Assembly (NCBI GenBank): GCA_949361645.1
Contig: OX442419.1
Span: 9,020,976-9,084,975, forward strand
Direction: 5' to 3'
Source: Spongilla lacustris
Lineage: Eukaryota > Porifera > Demospongiae > Spongillida > Spongillidae
DNA: 64,000 nucleotides
Part shown: positions 18,928 through 31,639 of the stretch, piece by piece
Layout: each line of letters begins with the position of its first letter
Numbering within the stretch: the first letter of the stretch is position 1
Made by a program: the position numbers and the translations under genes
The notes under the pieces: generated by a model
Told to the model about the DNA's origin: nothing
The model's input: only the letters and a program-made list of their open reading frames with translations
Database searches by the model: none

Positions 18928-19232
18928 ACAAGATATAAAAATTTAATTAAAATAAAATTGGTGACATAGGATTTTTATAGATAGCAATTGAGTAAAAAGG
19001 AAGGAAACAAGGAATTACGGATATTATGCATTCATTAAATTATAAATATTACATACCTACATTTAGCAGAATTTCAGGTAGGTAGATTTGCTAAATAATG
19101 TAGGTCTGTAATATTTATAATTTAATGAAAGCATAATATCCGTAATTCCTTGTTTCCTTCCTTTTTACTCAATTGCTATCTATACAAATCCTACATCACC
19201 AATTTTATTTTAATTAAATTTTTATACCTTGT
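18928..19232. repeat. 305-bp near-perfect palindrome
   Basis: Arms of about 145 bp: left ACAAGATATAAAAATTTAAT..., right mirrored, meeting around CCTACATTTAGCA ... TTGCTAAATAATGTAGG near 19050-19105. Only a few mismatches are visible along the arms. A transcript would form a long hairpin. No ORF. It may be a MITE, but I see no clear target duplication. Confidence 0.85.
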
Positions 19233-19429
19233 TTCACTCCTTTTTTTCCCCTGGCGGGTTAAGACATTTACTTATACATTGCATACATGAGCACAAACGT
19301 AGAAGGAAGGGGAATCTTGGAATACAACCCATTGCATCACATACATCACAGCAGTATGTACAATAAGACAGTTTGTTCTGCTCAATTGCTATCATCATTA
19401 ATTAATGTCTCTGAATTGGCATGTGACTG

Positions 19430-19660
19430 GAAGGCAAGGGAAGGGGGAGGAGAGAGGAGGGAAGGGGGAGAGGAGAGAGGAGGGAAGGGGAGAGGAGAGA
19501 GGAGAGAAGGGGGAGAGGAGAGAGGAGGGAAGGGGAGAGGAGAGAGGAGGGAAGGAGGGAAGGGCCTTAGAGGGGGAGAGGAGTGAAGAGAGAAGGAGGA
19601 GATGAGGGGAAGGGAGAGGAAGGGTAGGAGAGAAGATAAGATGAGACAGGAGGGAAGGGG
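19430..19660. repeat. Purine-rich (GGGA/GAGAGG) tract
   Basis: Imperfect GGAGAGGAGAGAGGAGGGAA repeats on the plus strand, about 230 bp. The Gly/Glu/Arg-rich ORFs here are artefacts. Confidence 0.85.
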
Positions 19661-19978
19661 AGGTGGATACCTAGCACAACACTACACCGCTTGGCAACAT
19701 ATCCATGAGACATGGCACACACATTTAAACACACACAGTCACATACACCCACCTTTTCGGAGTGGTTCACCCCCATCCTGGTGGGATGGTGTTCTATTTT
19801 CCATCCCCTTTGCAGCTTGAATGAGCAGCACCTGATTTGCTCTGGTGGGGACCACTATAGAGGACACGCATTTGTGGAGGACTTTCCCGTTACCATTCAA
19901 TGTCCGCATTGAACAAAACTCACTTATAAAATGGTCCTACCAACAGGTCATCTATGACAGCTTGCTTACATGAGGAAA

Positions 19979-20004
19979 GGGGGGGGGGGGGGGGGGGGGG
20001 GGGG
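19979..20004. repeat. Poly-G run, 26 nt
   Basis: Uninterrupted G run. Similar homopolymers occur at 32769-32797 and 42219-42245 (G) and near 42950-42971 (C). Confidence 0.95.
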
Positions 20005-21530
20005 CGCAAATATAGTAACATTCTCTCGTTGTATGTTAGGTAGCTCACCTGTACGTATACACGTCACCCATGGGCAACCAATGCCAACTTCTTTGGCCTT
20101 AATAGCGACGACCAGTTGCATGCAGTGGTTTCCCACCTTCACGCTATCCTTCTTACTGCCTTCATGCTAGCCTATCGATCCTTCTTACTTTTGGAATCGG
20201 CTTAACCCGCTTTGTAGCGTCCAATTGTTCTTTTTTTTTTTTTTCACGTGAACGGTCTTTCGGAGCTTCGATCATCGCGCGACTCGTCAGCACAACCACA
20301 ACTGTCAGTGTCATAATTTAACTGGCAATAATTATATTCTTTGCACTATTCTTTTCTCTTCGCGATCGACTTGACTGCAGCTGCATAAACTCACCAGAAA
20401 CACGCGTTCAACCACACGCGTACGTTTATTCTGGATCTCCACTTCTATGGCTTCTAAGGACCAGTTGTGGGCTATTGCTAACAAAACTAAGTTGCTAAAG
20501 ATCGAATTTGTGTCAAGCATAACTCCCCTTACGAAAATAATAAAACAAATCCAACTCGGCAGTAAGTGTGTAACTTGGTGGTTCTAGTGCTTCCGCATAA
20601 CGGCTAACATTACGCTTATATCGTGTATGGACTTGGCATCACCAAATTGTGACAATAATACATACCTTAATATTATCAAAAATACAATGATCATATAAAA
20701 CTATTAAGTGCTCTCATTTGCACTATCATACAAGCACTAAATGAGTTACGTGTACCGGTATAGAGATATCAAAAAATCGTGTCAATGGATGCAGCCTCCT
20801 GTCAGGGCAATAAATCATCAAAATCGAACTTGGTGATGTAAAAAGAAAAATTCTTTCTTTTGTAAACCTGATAAAGAAATAGCTGCGTGAATTTCAATAT
20901 TGAAGCAATGGGCACCAAACGGTAGGAGGATTTGCCCTGTTAGACAGCTTGAAATGTTATTATACCTATTACCAGAATTCAAAAATATTCAAGGCAAGTT
21001 GACTGCATTGTACTGCATGGTCTACATAAATATTCATAATGACTATTGTACCCGCTTGAGTCAACAATAATATCTTGAAGACATAGAATTCAAGCCCAGA
21101 AAGGCATAATTATTAAGCCGTTACAGTTTCTCACTTTTGGTATCATCTTACACCTTATTGCTGCAATACTTGCCAGACTGACAAATAAGGATGCCATGGT
21201 GGTTTTGCGGGTACCATTTAAAAATAGTTTCAGCCCGATTATAAATTTGCAACGTTTTCTTCACTTTGACTTTATATATCTTTACGTTAGTGATTATGAA
21301 CTTTACACAGTTATGTTTAACAACCATTTCTCTACCAATTAATGCAAGTAGTGTTATTATAGCTACTTGTTTCATTAAGTTATACATGACACTAATTTTG
21401 TATCGCCACCAAATGGTGACGATATACTATATTTTACATAAGAATTGCTGGATCTATGCACTGCAATCATCAAATAAGGATGTTTGAAAAAGTTTTCTGG
21501 GATGTGCTTGCATAGTTCATCTAGTACTTA
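20005..21530. other. Intergenic, no supported gene
   Basis: Short ORFs only. A palindromic GCCACCAAATGGTGACGAT near 21405-21425 resembles the TGTCACCATTTGGTGACA palindromes at 56.4-58.0 kb. Confidence 0.35.
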
Positions 21531-22150
21531 ATTAGATAGTGTTGTGTTTATTATTCTTCACTGCATGCGGGCAGAAATCGCTGCGCCACAAGAAAACGAA
21601 GTATTCATCAGATAGTGAACTCTTCTCTCTGTGTTTTTTTTCGCGGGCACTTTAACGGAAAAGCGTTTACAACCTTCATACTTTTCGCACCTTATGAGGA
21701 CCGTGATATGCGCGTAGCAAAGTACAGTGTAACGCAATACAAGCTCCATTTTCTCTATTTTTATGAGCTGATTATAACAAGCCATGTTGGAAATGTCAAC
21801 ACCCATGCATCTTAGCTAAAGCAAACTAAAATCCCACCTGCATATTTATTCGAACACATGCAAGTATATACCTGGATCCATAAGTCTATTGCACGCCTTG
21901 TTATCCTTAATTATATCCTAGCCACATGATCACGAGACTATTGCACAGTTTCCTTCCAAGCATATATAAATCCAAGGCCACATGCATATCAGTACATCTC
22001 CTAGCAAGCACAGTTCTGTGACAACTCCAAATACTAGACTGACTATAGTATTTCCTGACACTGTTTGACCCGCAGTCCAGCACATCTCTCCACATGCTGT
22101 CCTCATGCAGCAAGCTTTGATACATACTTGGTAGCCTTTAGCCCAGGCCT
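21531..22150. repeat. Diverged duplicate of 14611-15960 without the CCCT array
   Basis: Starts with ATTAGATAGTGTTGTGTTTA and shares blocks with 14611-14840. From 21965 (TCCAAGGCCACA) to 22150 (GCCCAGGCCTAG) it matches 15790-15960. The CCCT array is absent here. Confidence 0.6.
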
Positions 22151-24250
22151 AGTTAGTTTCAAAGCTAAAAGATTGGGTTGGATATAGGTTAATCCTGTAA
22201 GTGTACAACCGAGAAAGCCACCATTTGATAGCTACCTGCATTTGCTCTGCATCCAAGTGAAGACCCTAGACCCTAGCCTGGTGATGGAACTGCTATCAGC
22301 CAGGATGGTGCATGTGTAGAGGACACAGAGAGCAACCTTGCTTTATCATCAGTGGAACTGTTGTTGTATTGATTTTAAACTCGTGATCCATGTATCATAA
22401 ATTCAGAAGTAGGTTGGAGCACTAGCACTGACTGCTTAATTAAAGCAATGGCCAAGACAACTTTATACAAAACTAAGTCAAATAGGAAGGAACCCCTAGT
22501 TCTTTGGTCAAGCATCCTAAAGGGTGCCACAGAATTGGGAGTTGATAATAACATTAATATCAATGTACCCAAAGAAGTACATGAAGAATGGATTGCACAC
22601 TCATCCAGGAGTACCTCGTGTTAAAAGCATTCTTGAAATCTATTTTGCAGGCTCATCATTCCAATAGGTATCCATGCATTGGCATAGGTTTTCATGCACT
22701 CCCAGATGGGCATGCTGATAAGTTAAAAAGAAGCAGCATTCTTCTTAGTTACGGCACAGAGACATTTCTTGGTGATGTGTATTAAGGCTTCCCCAACAGC
22801 AATAGGAGAATAGCCACTGGGCGGAAGGCAGCATACTCTGGTATATTCCTAGAGAGTATGGCTCTGGCACTAGCCCTCACTAGGGTTATTGTACAATAAT
22901 ACACTCGTAACAACAGGGCACAAAACACAAACACACACATGCAACAGGCATTGTCAAACACATTGTCTAGAAAGTATGGCCCTGGAGTTAGCTCCGATCA
23001 TGGTCATATTCAGTCTACCACATTGTCTCAGTCTGGTGGCGTGTGGGCCAGCAAGCCAATATTTACCACGCAGACCCAACCTAACTGTGGTGTTTCCTCT
23101 TTTCAGCCTGCATTGCAGCTGATCCTGCCATTACACATGCTACATGAAGTGCTCCATAATTAAGAAGGGATGTGATGCAGAGATCAATTGCTGCACGTTT
23201 GCCAAACTCCCAGTTAGGGATAAGTATCAGCAGGTTGTATTTGCCACAATTCATGGCCCAGACTGCTTCCCATTTCAAGCTGTGCACCCAAGTTTACATG
23301 CATGCAGACAAAAAACAAAGAGTATGTCCCATATTCTGTTGTGGTGGGAAACCACATCTGGACCATTTTTTGCATGACACAGCATAGTGACCAAAATAGT
23401 CCAAAGAATGGGACATGCATTGAGGACAAAAGCTGACCTTGACTCATGGGGATCTTTGGGGAAGCTGTAACAGATAGCCAACCCAATGAATGAGGTGAGA
23501 AAATGCAGGTGGGCCTTATCTGGGAGGGAAGCCTTATCATAACTCAGTGAATTGAAGATCCTGCACTTAGAAAGATAACACCTTCTGAGTTCGTTTGGAT
23601 TTTTATTATTATTATAGGGACATGTACATACACCAATAACTAGCAAGTAAAGTTTAAAAGGGATCCACCTGGATAGGATTGCTGTTATATATTTTCGCTC
23701 AAGGTTGAGCCTGCCCTACAGCTCAGATATATGTCATTATTCTATGACAAGATGGGAGACAGTATTTTAAATGAGTAGTTGGCTTCTTTACTCCCAAGCA
23801 ATACAACAGCAGGTCAAGGCATTGCACTTTGGGTCGTTTTTGATGTGCTTTCACTCATCCATAGCTAATGCGGCTGCCACAACTAACTATCCCGCTGCTG
23901 ACAAAAACTTTTTAATTTTGCGGTGATGTCATTAAGATGTCAAAGGCAGCCGGCTTACCAAGAGCCTAGTTTTACATGTTGTGGCATGGTGACCAAGGGG
24001 ATCTAGTGAGCTGACATTATAGGTGAATGGTACTTTTTACGATTGATATTATTGTAATAAATACAATATAATAAAACCTGAAATAAATATATTAGCTTGT
24101 AAGTTGTAACTATACATAGATGCGAGCGGACTTAAGCGATTATTTGTCGAAGTGGGAATCTAGCGGGGCAGTCAAGTTGTCAAACCTGCATCATGGTAGG
24201 ATGAGAGGCGGGCCCAAACCCTTATATTGCCAAACTCCTCGCGGGTGAAA
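22151..24250. other. Intergenic, no supported gene
   Basis: Several overlapping 60-120 codon ORFs on both strands at 22.9-23.65 kb, none with a recognisable motif. Their overlap suggests base composition rather than genes. Confidence 0.35.
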
Positions 24251-24254
24251 AAAA

Positions 24255-24333
24255 CACCTTCTTTGCAGGATTCGAACTCGACACCTCATGATTCTGGACC
24301 ACTGGCTTTAAGCGTTGAGCCAAATGACTCGTC
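24255..24333 (-). other. tRNA-like sequence (tRNA-derived repeat or pseudo-tRNA)
   Basis: On the minus strand, TTTGGCTCAACGC (A-box-like) is followed about 40 nt later by GAGTTCGAATCCTGC, a good polymerase III B-box / T-loop. The T-stem and acceptor stem do not pair well, so a working tRNA is unlikely. Confidence 0.4.
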
Positions 24334-24863
24334 ATGAATATGTTATGCTAAAAATGCTTTTAACCAAAAAAGAAAAGAAAAAGGTATTGCTACGTTACTA
24401 CTTAATTATAGGATGATCGCGACGTTGTGTGGATGTGAGCACAACGCCCAAGTTAGATTAACGGTATCCGGCCACCGGCATGTTATCTGTTGAACGCTGT
24501 TGCAGCCCATCGTTAAATTATATTGTTCCCAGACCAATATGACGCAATGTATATAGGCTAAATATAGCAAAATGTTTTTCATGTACATGTACATGTGAAC
24601 ATTATTACCGTGCCCGTTAAAAGTTCGTTGCAATGGACGAGAGTGCTGTAAACGCCGTAGTAGGGCCAAGATGAACCGATTAGTCGTTCGATAAGGCCAA
24701 GGATATTCAATTATTACATGGATTATAAACGCGTACATATAAATTTGTTGACGCCATCATCTGTAACACCTTGTGAACCACTTTTTGTACGTTTTAAATC
24801 CATGTACATGTAATATTCAATACATTACGAGATACGCGAGTTGATTGGGTTTAAAATATATAT

Positions 24864-27007
24864 TAGGGATGTTACAAAAAAATTCAAATTTAACCAATAG
24901 AAATAAAAATTGTACTGTCAAAAAGAGCGTAAAAAACAAAACTTAATGATACTCAAACACAGCGCAGATGTTTAATATTTAAAAAGTTATCGCCTTTTAA
25001 AGAGCAAAAATTATCGTTAATTTTTGTTACGGACGTCAATGAGAACCGTGCGACCCATTCTGCGTATTAAGTAATCACATGAAATTCGCAACGTATTGAT
25101 GAAATTATACTGTTGATCTTTCTGTCACAATAGGAAATGGGTTCTTGTATCGAATATCTCTATTAAAAGATAAAAATCATGCAATAATCACTCTCCCTTC
25201 TCGGCGAGTTTGAAGAACAGAAAATACATACAAAAACATCAAAAACGGTACAGACCTGCATCTAAGATAAGATCTGCTGCAAGCTCATAGATGGACATAA
25301 TAAAGTCTTCTGCATCTTCATATGTTTCGTTTTGGGGCCAATAGGCAACAACATATTGTTTTCTCTTCATCTTTATCTTTTCGATTTTCCCGTTATACAA
25401 TACACTTTGTCCATCGTCAAACTAAGCATGACAGATATTGTAACCAATGGATTTGCCAGACATTATGGCAGTAAGATTTTCTAATTTATTGTCCTCCAGA
25501 TCATGGAATTCATCTCTAATTTTATCTATATCAATGCTCTTCAGTCTGCGCTCCAATTTCTTTCTTGTAGTCAGATACATCTTTTGCCTGTTGCTTCTCC
25601 AATTGTCTTCAGGACATTATCTCTAGTAACTTTGTCCAAGTTATCTAAGTACTTTAAAGTCCTGTTTTTTAGTGCCCTCATTTTGCAGGAAATATAATTT
25701 AGAGTAGCATTTGGTGATTTTTCAGTCTTGGTTGCACTAAACATTCCCATAATTTCTTCAGCATCAATATTATGGGACCTTGCTGACTCTGTCTCTTTTC
25801 TTAACTGCTCTGAAATTATGGGACCTTGCTGACTCTGTCTCTTTTCTTAACTGCTCTGTAACTTCACACTCAAAATATTTTTTATATTGCCTTTCCAGCA
25901 CTTCAATTATTCTTTCCAGGCATGCTTTCATCGTATCCCTAAACTGTTCTTCATCTAATGGTGGCTCTCTCATTTTTTTTTAGTGTAGTATCTACTCTTT
26001 CGAATTCATTCAGCAAATTTCCAAAGAAATACGTACTACGTATAGCACATGTCCATTCAAAAATTCATTGTTTTCAGGCAACATTGAGAAGTTATCAAGT
26101 AAGTGTTGCTTGATAATTCCTGGCTTGGCATTCGGTTTTATCACTTTGCATCGTTTCTTTGCTGGATTGGCCATGAATCAAAAGCCAGAACTGGCAACCA
26201 AAAGCCGATATTTTACACCTCGAACAAATTAATGAAAAAAAAAAAAACTAACACCCAACACAATACTTCCCACCTCGAACGAATAAACTGGCAACGATGA
26301 ACGAATGAACTAGCAACCAACTTACAGCAATAGTGCAATCAAAGAATGCATGTAAAAATAATACACAGAATAAATGCATACGTTTAACAAAGCACGGAAC
26401 AATAAGGCCATTCTGCGTGCCGGCTGGCTGCGCTTCGCAACGCTACTTATTGTCTTCTAGTTCTATACCATCCGTTCTTTTGTGATGTCACCAATGCCTC
26501 ATGCCCTGGGATGGTCCTCTACTGAAATAGAGAACAAAAAGTTAGTCAAACAATATACAATTATACGAGCGTAACAACTAACCAAGTTAGATAATATTGT
26601 AATAATAGAGGTAAGCATATACCAAATGCCGGGCGTTACAACTTCTTTTTGAATCGTCAGATTGTCCTTAAACTTTGTCAAACACAAGATAATAAACAGT
26701 ACTATGGGTCCAGATACTTTTATAAGTGGTCTGAATCTCGGATCTGGGTGTTCTGATACGGTAAAGATGTGTTATTTTTAGTAACGGGTAATAATGTTAA
26801 GACGAGAGTTTATTTTTTGAAGTCAATACAGATTACCGAAGAGGAATCTGTGCACTTTGTCAGTAACTAAGCAACTGCCATAAATGTTACGCCGTGAACC
26901 AACAGGAGGTACCCTATATCATGCATACGCGAAGAGTGTTGAAAACTTGGACGCAAATTTTACGTACAAGATGGCGGCCAATTATTTGCAGAATTGTAAC
27001 ATCCCTA
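24864..27007. mobile_element. TAGGG-ended DNA transposon, 2.1 kb
   Basis: Perfect 14-bp terminal inverted repeats: TAGGGATGTTACAA at 24864-24877 and TTGTAACATCCCTA ending at 27007. TAGGG-type ends are common in hAT-like elements, but the AT-rich flanks give no clear 8-bp duplication. Inside, the minus strand has the decayed coding sequence listed below. The rest is AT-rich and non-coding. Confidence 0.65.
25240..26000 (-). pseudogene. Decayed transposon-borne gene with a C-terminal module shared with the 35.2-kb ORF
   Basis: Minus-strand reading gives conserved-looking blocks broken by stops and shifts: FRDTMKACLERIIEVLERQY, then SARSHN, EEIMGMFSA, PNATLNYISCKMRALKNRT and YLDNLDKVTRDNV. The end has SVLYNGKIEKI, YVVAYWPQNETYEDAEDF and IYELAADLI. 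The C-terminal block aligns with the end of the ORF at 35182-36405 (NVLYNGHVV ... VIVFYWKSDED ... VYGLLADYIAGDL). A 46-bp tandem duplication (25769-25814, 25815-25860) breaks the frame. The module resembles small chromatin-reader barrels (Tudor or chromo type), but that is a guess from pattern only. No transposase motif seen. Confidence 0.55.
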
Positions 27008-27884
27008 TACATATAACCATACATCGAGGACACTCCTAGGGAAGCGCCACCTTAAATACGGCGACCACACTAAAAATCATGGCAAATGTAGTGTACTAAC
27101 AATCCCTCATGGCAAATGCTGAGAAAAATCTGGCGTGCTTGGTATTGAAGTGAAAGATATACGGAAATATTCGTTGATTCGCAAACCGCGAATTAATTAC
27201 TTCTGACTTTTGACCGCTCATTTCTGGATATGGACATCGTTTAAGCTAATCTGTCTCATCGTCTACCTTTTTGGTATAGATGTTTAAAGCATGATCGTGT
27301 GCGTGCTGGCCTCGTTTCGTGAATACTGAAGCAGCGATTTACGGATTTATGAAGAGATTAACGATGGCAATGAAGATTCGAGTGAACAAAAGCATGCAAT
27401 GGTCTATTGCACCCTTTATTCGACTTCTTCAACTTAATATTTTTTCCGGTCCCTATTACCGGTAAATTTAATTAAGAGTCTGATGTTGCCTGTTGTAACG
27501 GCTAATGGCTAGCTCGAAAGACCTCTTGTCAAGCTTGTGAAAGTTTTTCGACCTTGTGAACCACGTTTTGTCGCCTGTATTCAAGATACGCTCATAAAAA
27601 CTATTTTAGTAACTAATTAAGATACTCAAGCTCGGAACGCAGATATCGCTCCAAAGCGTTTCACGTTTAGTATTTTCGTGTATAAGTTCAGTCCCGTATT
27701 GTCAGCTACTTTTCTCAACAGAGGCATCATCGATGCGGTACTTTTTATGTTTCTAACTTCTGAGTCACCGTTCTAATGCAAAACACGGTATAGCCATTGG
27801 TAGTAACGTAGAGTACGTGTACATGTACTACGCCCCCCTCCGCTCCCACCCAAAAAATGGTTCGTGTTTAAACGAGCGTATCGA
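27008..27884. other. Intergenic, nothing recognised
   Basis: No ORF or repeat of note. Confidence 0.4.
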
Positions 27885-28690
27885 ACAATTATATATGAAA
27901 TGATTTGGCAGAATGGAAACATTTGTGGCAATGCTGGGTAGCAGAAATAACTTGACTAAATATAATTCATTTCATTTGTCACCAGAACTCAGCAGTATTT
28001 TATTGTACAAAAGATACTGGTACATATACTTTACCTGAAGATGGCAATCCAAGTTGGTGACACAAAACAGAGGCATTTTGTGATACAGATGGTGAAGGGG
28101 ATAGGGACAGAGTGGTCCAAGTACCTCCCAGATATATCTCATATCTACCCTCTGAGGAGGTAGACCCGCCAACCAGATGAGCTGCACCATTTTCACATTG
28201 GATATTATAAGGAATATTACCAATGAAAACCAATGATAACATAAAAGCCTTTGTTCATTAAACTGATCGTACGTACAAATTTTTTGACATACTCTGACAG
28301 GCCATCCCAATGTCAATGGTGTGATCATAGCACTTGTGGTATCCAACAGGAGGATGGTAGCAGTCTTGAAGACTGCTCTCATTTCCAATGCACAGAGAGA
28401 TATATACCTCCTGACCCACCTCCAAAGTGAGAGTTCAGGTATACAGTGGGACTGAAGTACGAATATCCAAGCTGTCTGCAGATGACACTGGCAAATGTGG
28501 AAATGTACTCTCCATAGCTGCACATAGTGCCCCTCTGCTTCTTGTAGCACACCTCCACCCTCCCCTGTGATGGTGAGGAGCCTCCCACTAGTCTAATGCT
28601 CCAATCACTGCAATTTTGAGATGCTGAATTGACTATATTGAAGAAAGCAGCATGTAAGATTATCAGAAACACACAATGTTTCTTACCTTT
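27885..28690 (-). pseudogene. Inverted fragment of the SRCR receptor (domain 4 and first half of domain 5)
   Basis: Reverse complement of about 3060-3930. The minus strand holds the end of SRCR 3, the SRCR 4 exon (NCSDWSIRLVGGSSPSQGR, CRQLGYS) and the first SRCR 5 exon (CENGAAHLVGG). Splice signals are still visible. In the SRCR 4 exon, 14 nt are missing around 28400 relative to 3420-3440, breaking the frame. The SRCR 3 end is split by the foldback element at 28709-30214, with degraded homology resuming beyond 30217. It is a dead copy. Confidence 0.8.
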
Positions 28691-28708
28691 ACACTGTGCG
28701 CTAGAATA

Positions 28709-30214
28709 CAGTGGAAACCATCACACTTGCTCCTATAATTTTTTTGTACTGTTATTTTGTTCACTTGAATACATTTCAATAACAATGAGTTCAAATGGAA
28801 ATCTGACAACGCAGGTATAGTGTATAATTATTTTGCAATATACACTGAAAGTTAAAAAGCATCACGTGACTATTTACTTTAGTTCTTAACACTTGTTGTG
28901 ACCCCAGTACAAAAGAAATTTTAAGCATAATTCCTCCTCCTGTAGGCAATAGATCTTAACCATATTTGCAATATATCTAAAGAACAAGCATTAGCAACCT
29001 TTGGCCGCGTCGGTTTTTAAGTCCGGTAAATAGTTACGGTATTATCGAGATAGATATGCGTTTTTAGCTCGTAAAAGCTTAGCGATGCAATTTCGTAGTA
29101 CGCTCTCACTGGACTGCTATATTTCGTTTCCGAGTCTGCACATGTTAGATCTATCGCAAAATCGTACTTGGAAGGCAATAGACCCATCTTTGCCGTTAAA
29201 AAGTGTCATAAGAGGCTAAGAGCTGAGTACCTGAAAACATCCGCCATATCGCGATGAGTTGCATTTGAAACGTCATTATTGCGTCATATTGTATAATGAA
29301 TATATTTATAATGTGACGTATCGGCAGAGATAATACGAATGGATGCAAGTGCTGTCAATTGACTCAATGAGGATTGTGAAAACGGTTCTTAACCTAACGA
29401 TGCTGCATCTTGCAGCCACTCACGGCGAACGTCTAGTAAATCAGTAGCATCAAATCGGGAAGCTTTATGGGCCATCAAGACATTCGCGCGCAAGGGTAGC
29501 GTTCTATCACCCAAAGCTTCCAATCCTTGATGGCAGCTTCAAAATAGCTAATTGGGTCCGCTTCGCTTCCAGCTTTAAAGTTGCCTCTTGCTCTTTGACG
29601 TTTCTTGTAACCTACTCAATTTGATGCTTCAGATTTCTGCTGATACGTCACATTATAAATATATTCATGATACAAAATGACGCAATAATGACGTTTCAAA
29701 TGCAATTCATCGCGATATGTTTTTTAACGGCAAGGAAGGGTCTATTGCCTTCCTAGTACGATTTCGCGATAGATCTAACATGTGACGACTCGGAAACGAA
29801 ATATAGCAGTCAAGTGAGAGCGTACTACGAAATTGCATCGCTAAGCTTTTACGAGCTAGAATCGCATATCTAGCTCGATAATACCGTAAATATTTACCGG
29901 ACTTAAAAACCGACGCGGCCAAAGGTTGCTAATGCTTGTTCTTTAGATATATTGCAAATATGGTTAAGATCTATTGCCTACAGGAGGAGGAATTATGCTT
30001 ACAATTTCTTTTGTACTGGGGTCACAACAAGTGTTAAGAACTAAAGTAAATAGTCACGTGATGCTTTTTAACTTTCAGTATATATTGCAAAATAGTTATA
30101 CACTATACCTGCGTTGTCAGATTTCCATTTGAGCTCATTGTTATTGAAATATATTCAAGTGAACAAAATAACAGTACAAAAAAATTATAGGAGCAAGTGT
30201 GATGGTTTCCACTG
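28709..30214. mobile_element. Tc1/mariner-like foldback element, 1.5 kb with about 600-bp inverted repeats
   Basis: Starts CAGTGGAAACCATCACAC at 28709 and ends GGTTTCCACTG at 30214, flanked by TA on both sides (28707-28708, 30215-30216). CAGTG ends with a TA duplication fit the Tc1/mariner/pogo group. Inverted repeats run 28709 to about 29325 and about 29640 to 30214 around a spacer of about 315 bp. ORFs inside are mirror images of each other and not convincing. It is inserted in the SRCR 3 remnant. Confidence 0.82.
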
Positions 30215-30216
30215 TA

Positions 30217-31639
30217 CTTACAGAGTAGTAAGCCCATGTACATATAGTTATTGAAACCATGGGCAAACCCTTCTTCATTTAATGTAATATAATAATTACT
30301 AGGCATGTGAAGCTCAAAACCCGTTATCACGTTTAGGACTTGCCATCAAAAATTACTTCTGACCAAATCTCCAGTCTGTACCCAGAATGAACATCACACT
30401 GGTCCTGGCAAATGCAACAATTTATAGCATGGCAATTGCTTAGTACATAGTGCTAGCTTACTAGTGGGTCTGCAGGTATGCCTTCTAGCATTGTATTTAG
30501 GTCTAGACATATGAAGGGATGGTTGAATAACAAAAAGACTGTAGTATAAATACTCAGAAGTTTCCTACAGCATGTAGTGTTGTGGCTAACTTTATCAGTA
30601 TAAAGATTGTTTATGACACCAGAAAATCAAAAGTAACAATTCCATATCTGCCCCCACTCTTTAACAAAAGGCTCATTTTTTAAATTAGTGCACCTCTGTA
30701 GCCATTAACTTTTCCACTGACCTTTTTCAATATTTCTGGAAAGAAATGGTGCTCCATTACTCAGCAGCTTTTATAATTATGGAGATGCACTTGTTTAAAC
30801 AAGAGGCATTTTAGGGCAAAAGCATACATTATGTATTAATTACTCACATGAGACATTGCTTTTTTATTCTCTAAGCATGACTTATTTCGTCAATAGATGT
30901 GCATTATTATCTACTTGATTGGTGTGTCATACCAACCTTTCATGCACATTGCATCTTAGACTTAGTGTTATTTTACTGCATTTTCACTAGAGCATCATTT
31001 TGTTAATTTCAAATAATACAACTTGTTGCACACTGGGGACTATCAGAGTTGCAAAGCAGGTGAATATGGTTAATATCCTAACAGCAAACTTAGTATACAA
31101 TGGCTATTAAGTATCAACACTACTGCTATTGCCATTTCATGGCCTGTGTTAGACCAAATAGATATCTCTGCTCAGGTTGAAACGAAGACTATGCAGTGAT
31201 CTTTAGGCAGTAGAAATGTACATTATAATTCAAACACAGCACAATTGTTTAATCAGCAATGCACTGTATTAATATGCTTGTTTTTATATTGCTCATGTGC
31301 GAAGGTGAGCATTTTCCCTTCCCTTTTCCATCAACTGCACCCCTCTAAGTGGTACAATATGCACAATATGTACGCAGACAATTACATTGAAAGTGCACAG
31401 CATGGGGTTTGAAATATTGCAAGCATGGTGGAATTCAGTAAATCAATATTGCACAACTCTGTGTGGATTGTGACTGACCTAATCACACAACACATCTTCT
31501 AAATTCCCTCTAGACATAAATATATGTTCATTTGCGCAATGTGGTGGATTCTTGCACTGATACACTTGCTGATCCAGCTGACGCATCCAAAGATAACCTG
31601 ATTGTAATTTCACCACCGGTCTCACCTGGGAATGATTAT
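30217..31639. other. Intergenic, 1.4 kb without a gene
   Basis: The first 100 bp may be degraded SRCR 3 sequence. Nothing else recognised. It may include the 5' part of the pogo element whose transposase follows. Confidence 0.35.

Noticed and set aside
22900..23650. Several 70-120 codon ORFs on both strands
   Set aside because: Mutually overlapping, no motif, no splice-supported extension.
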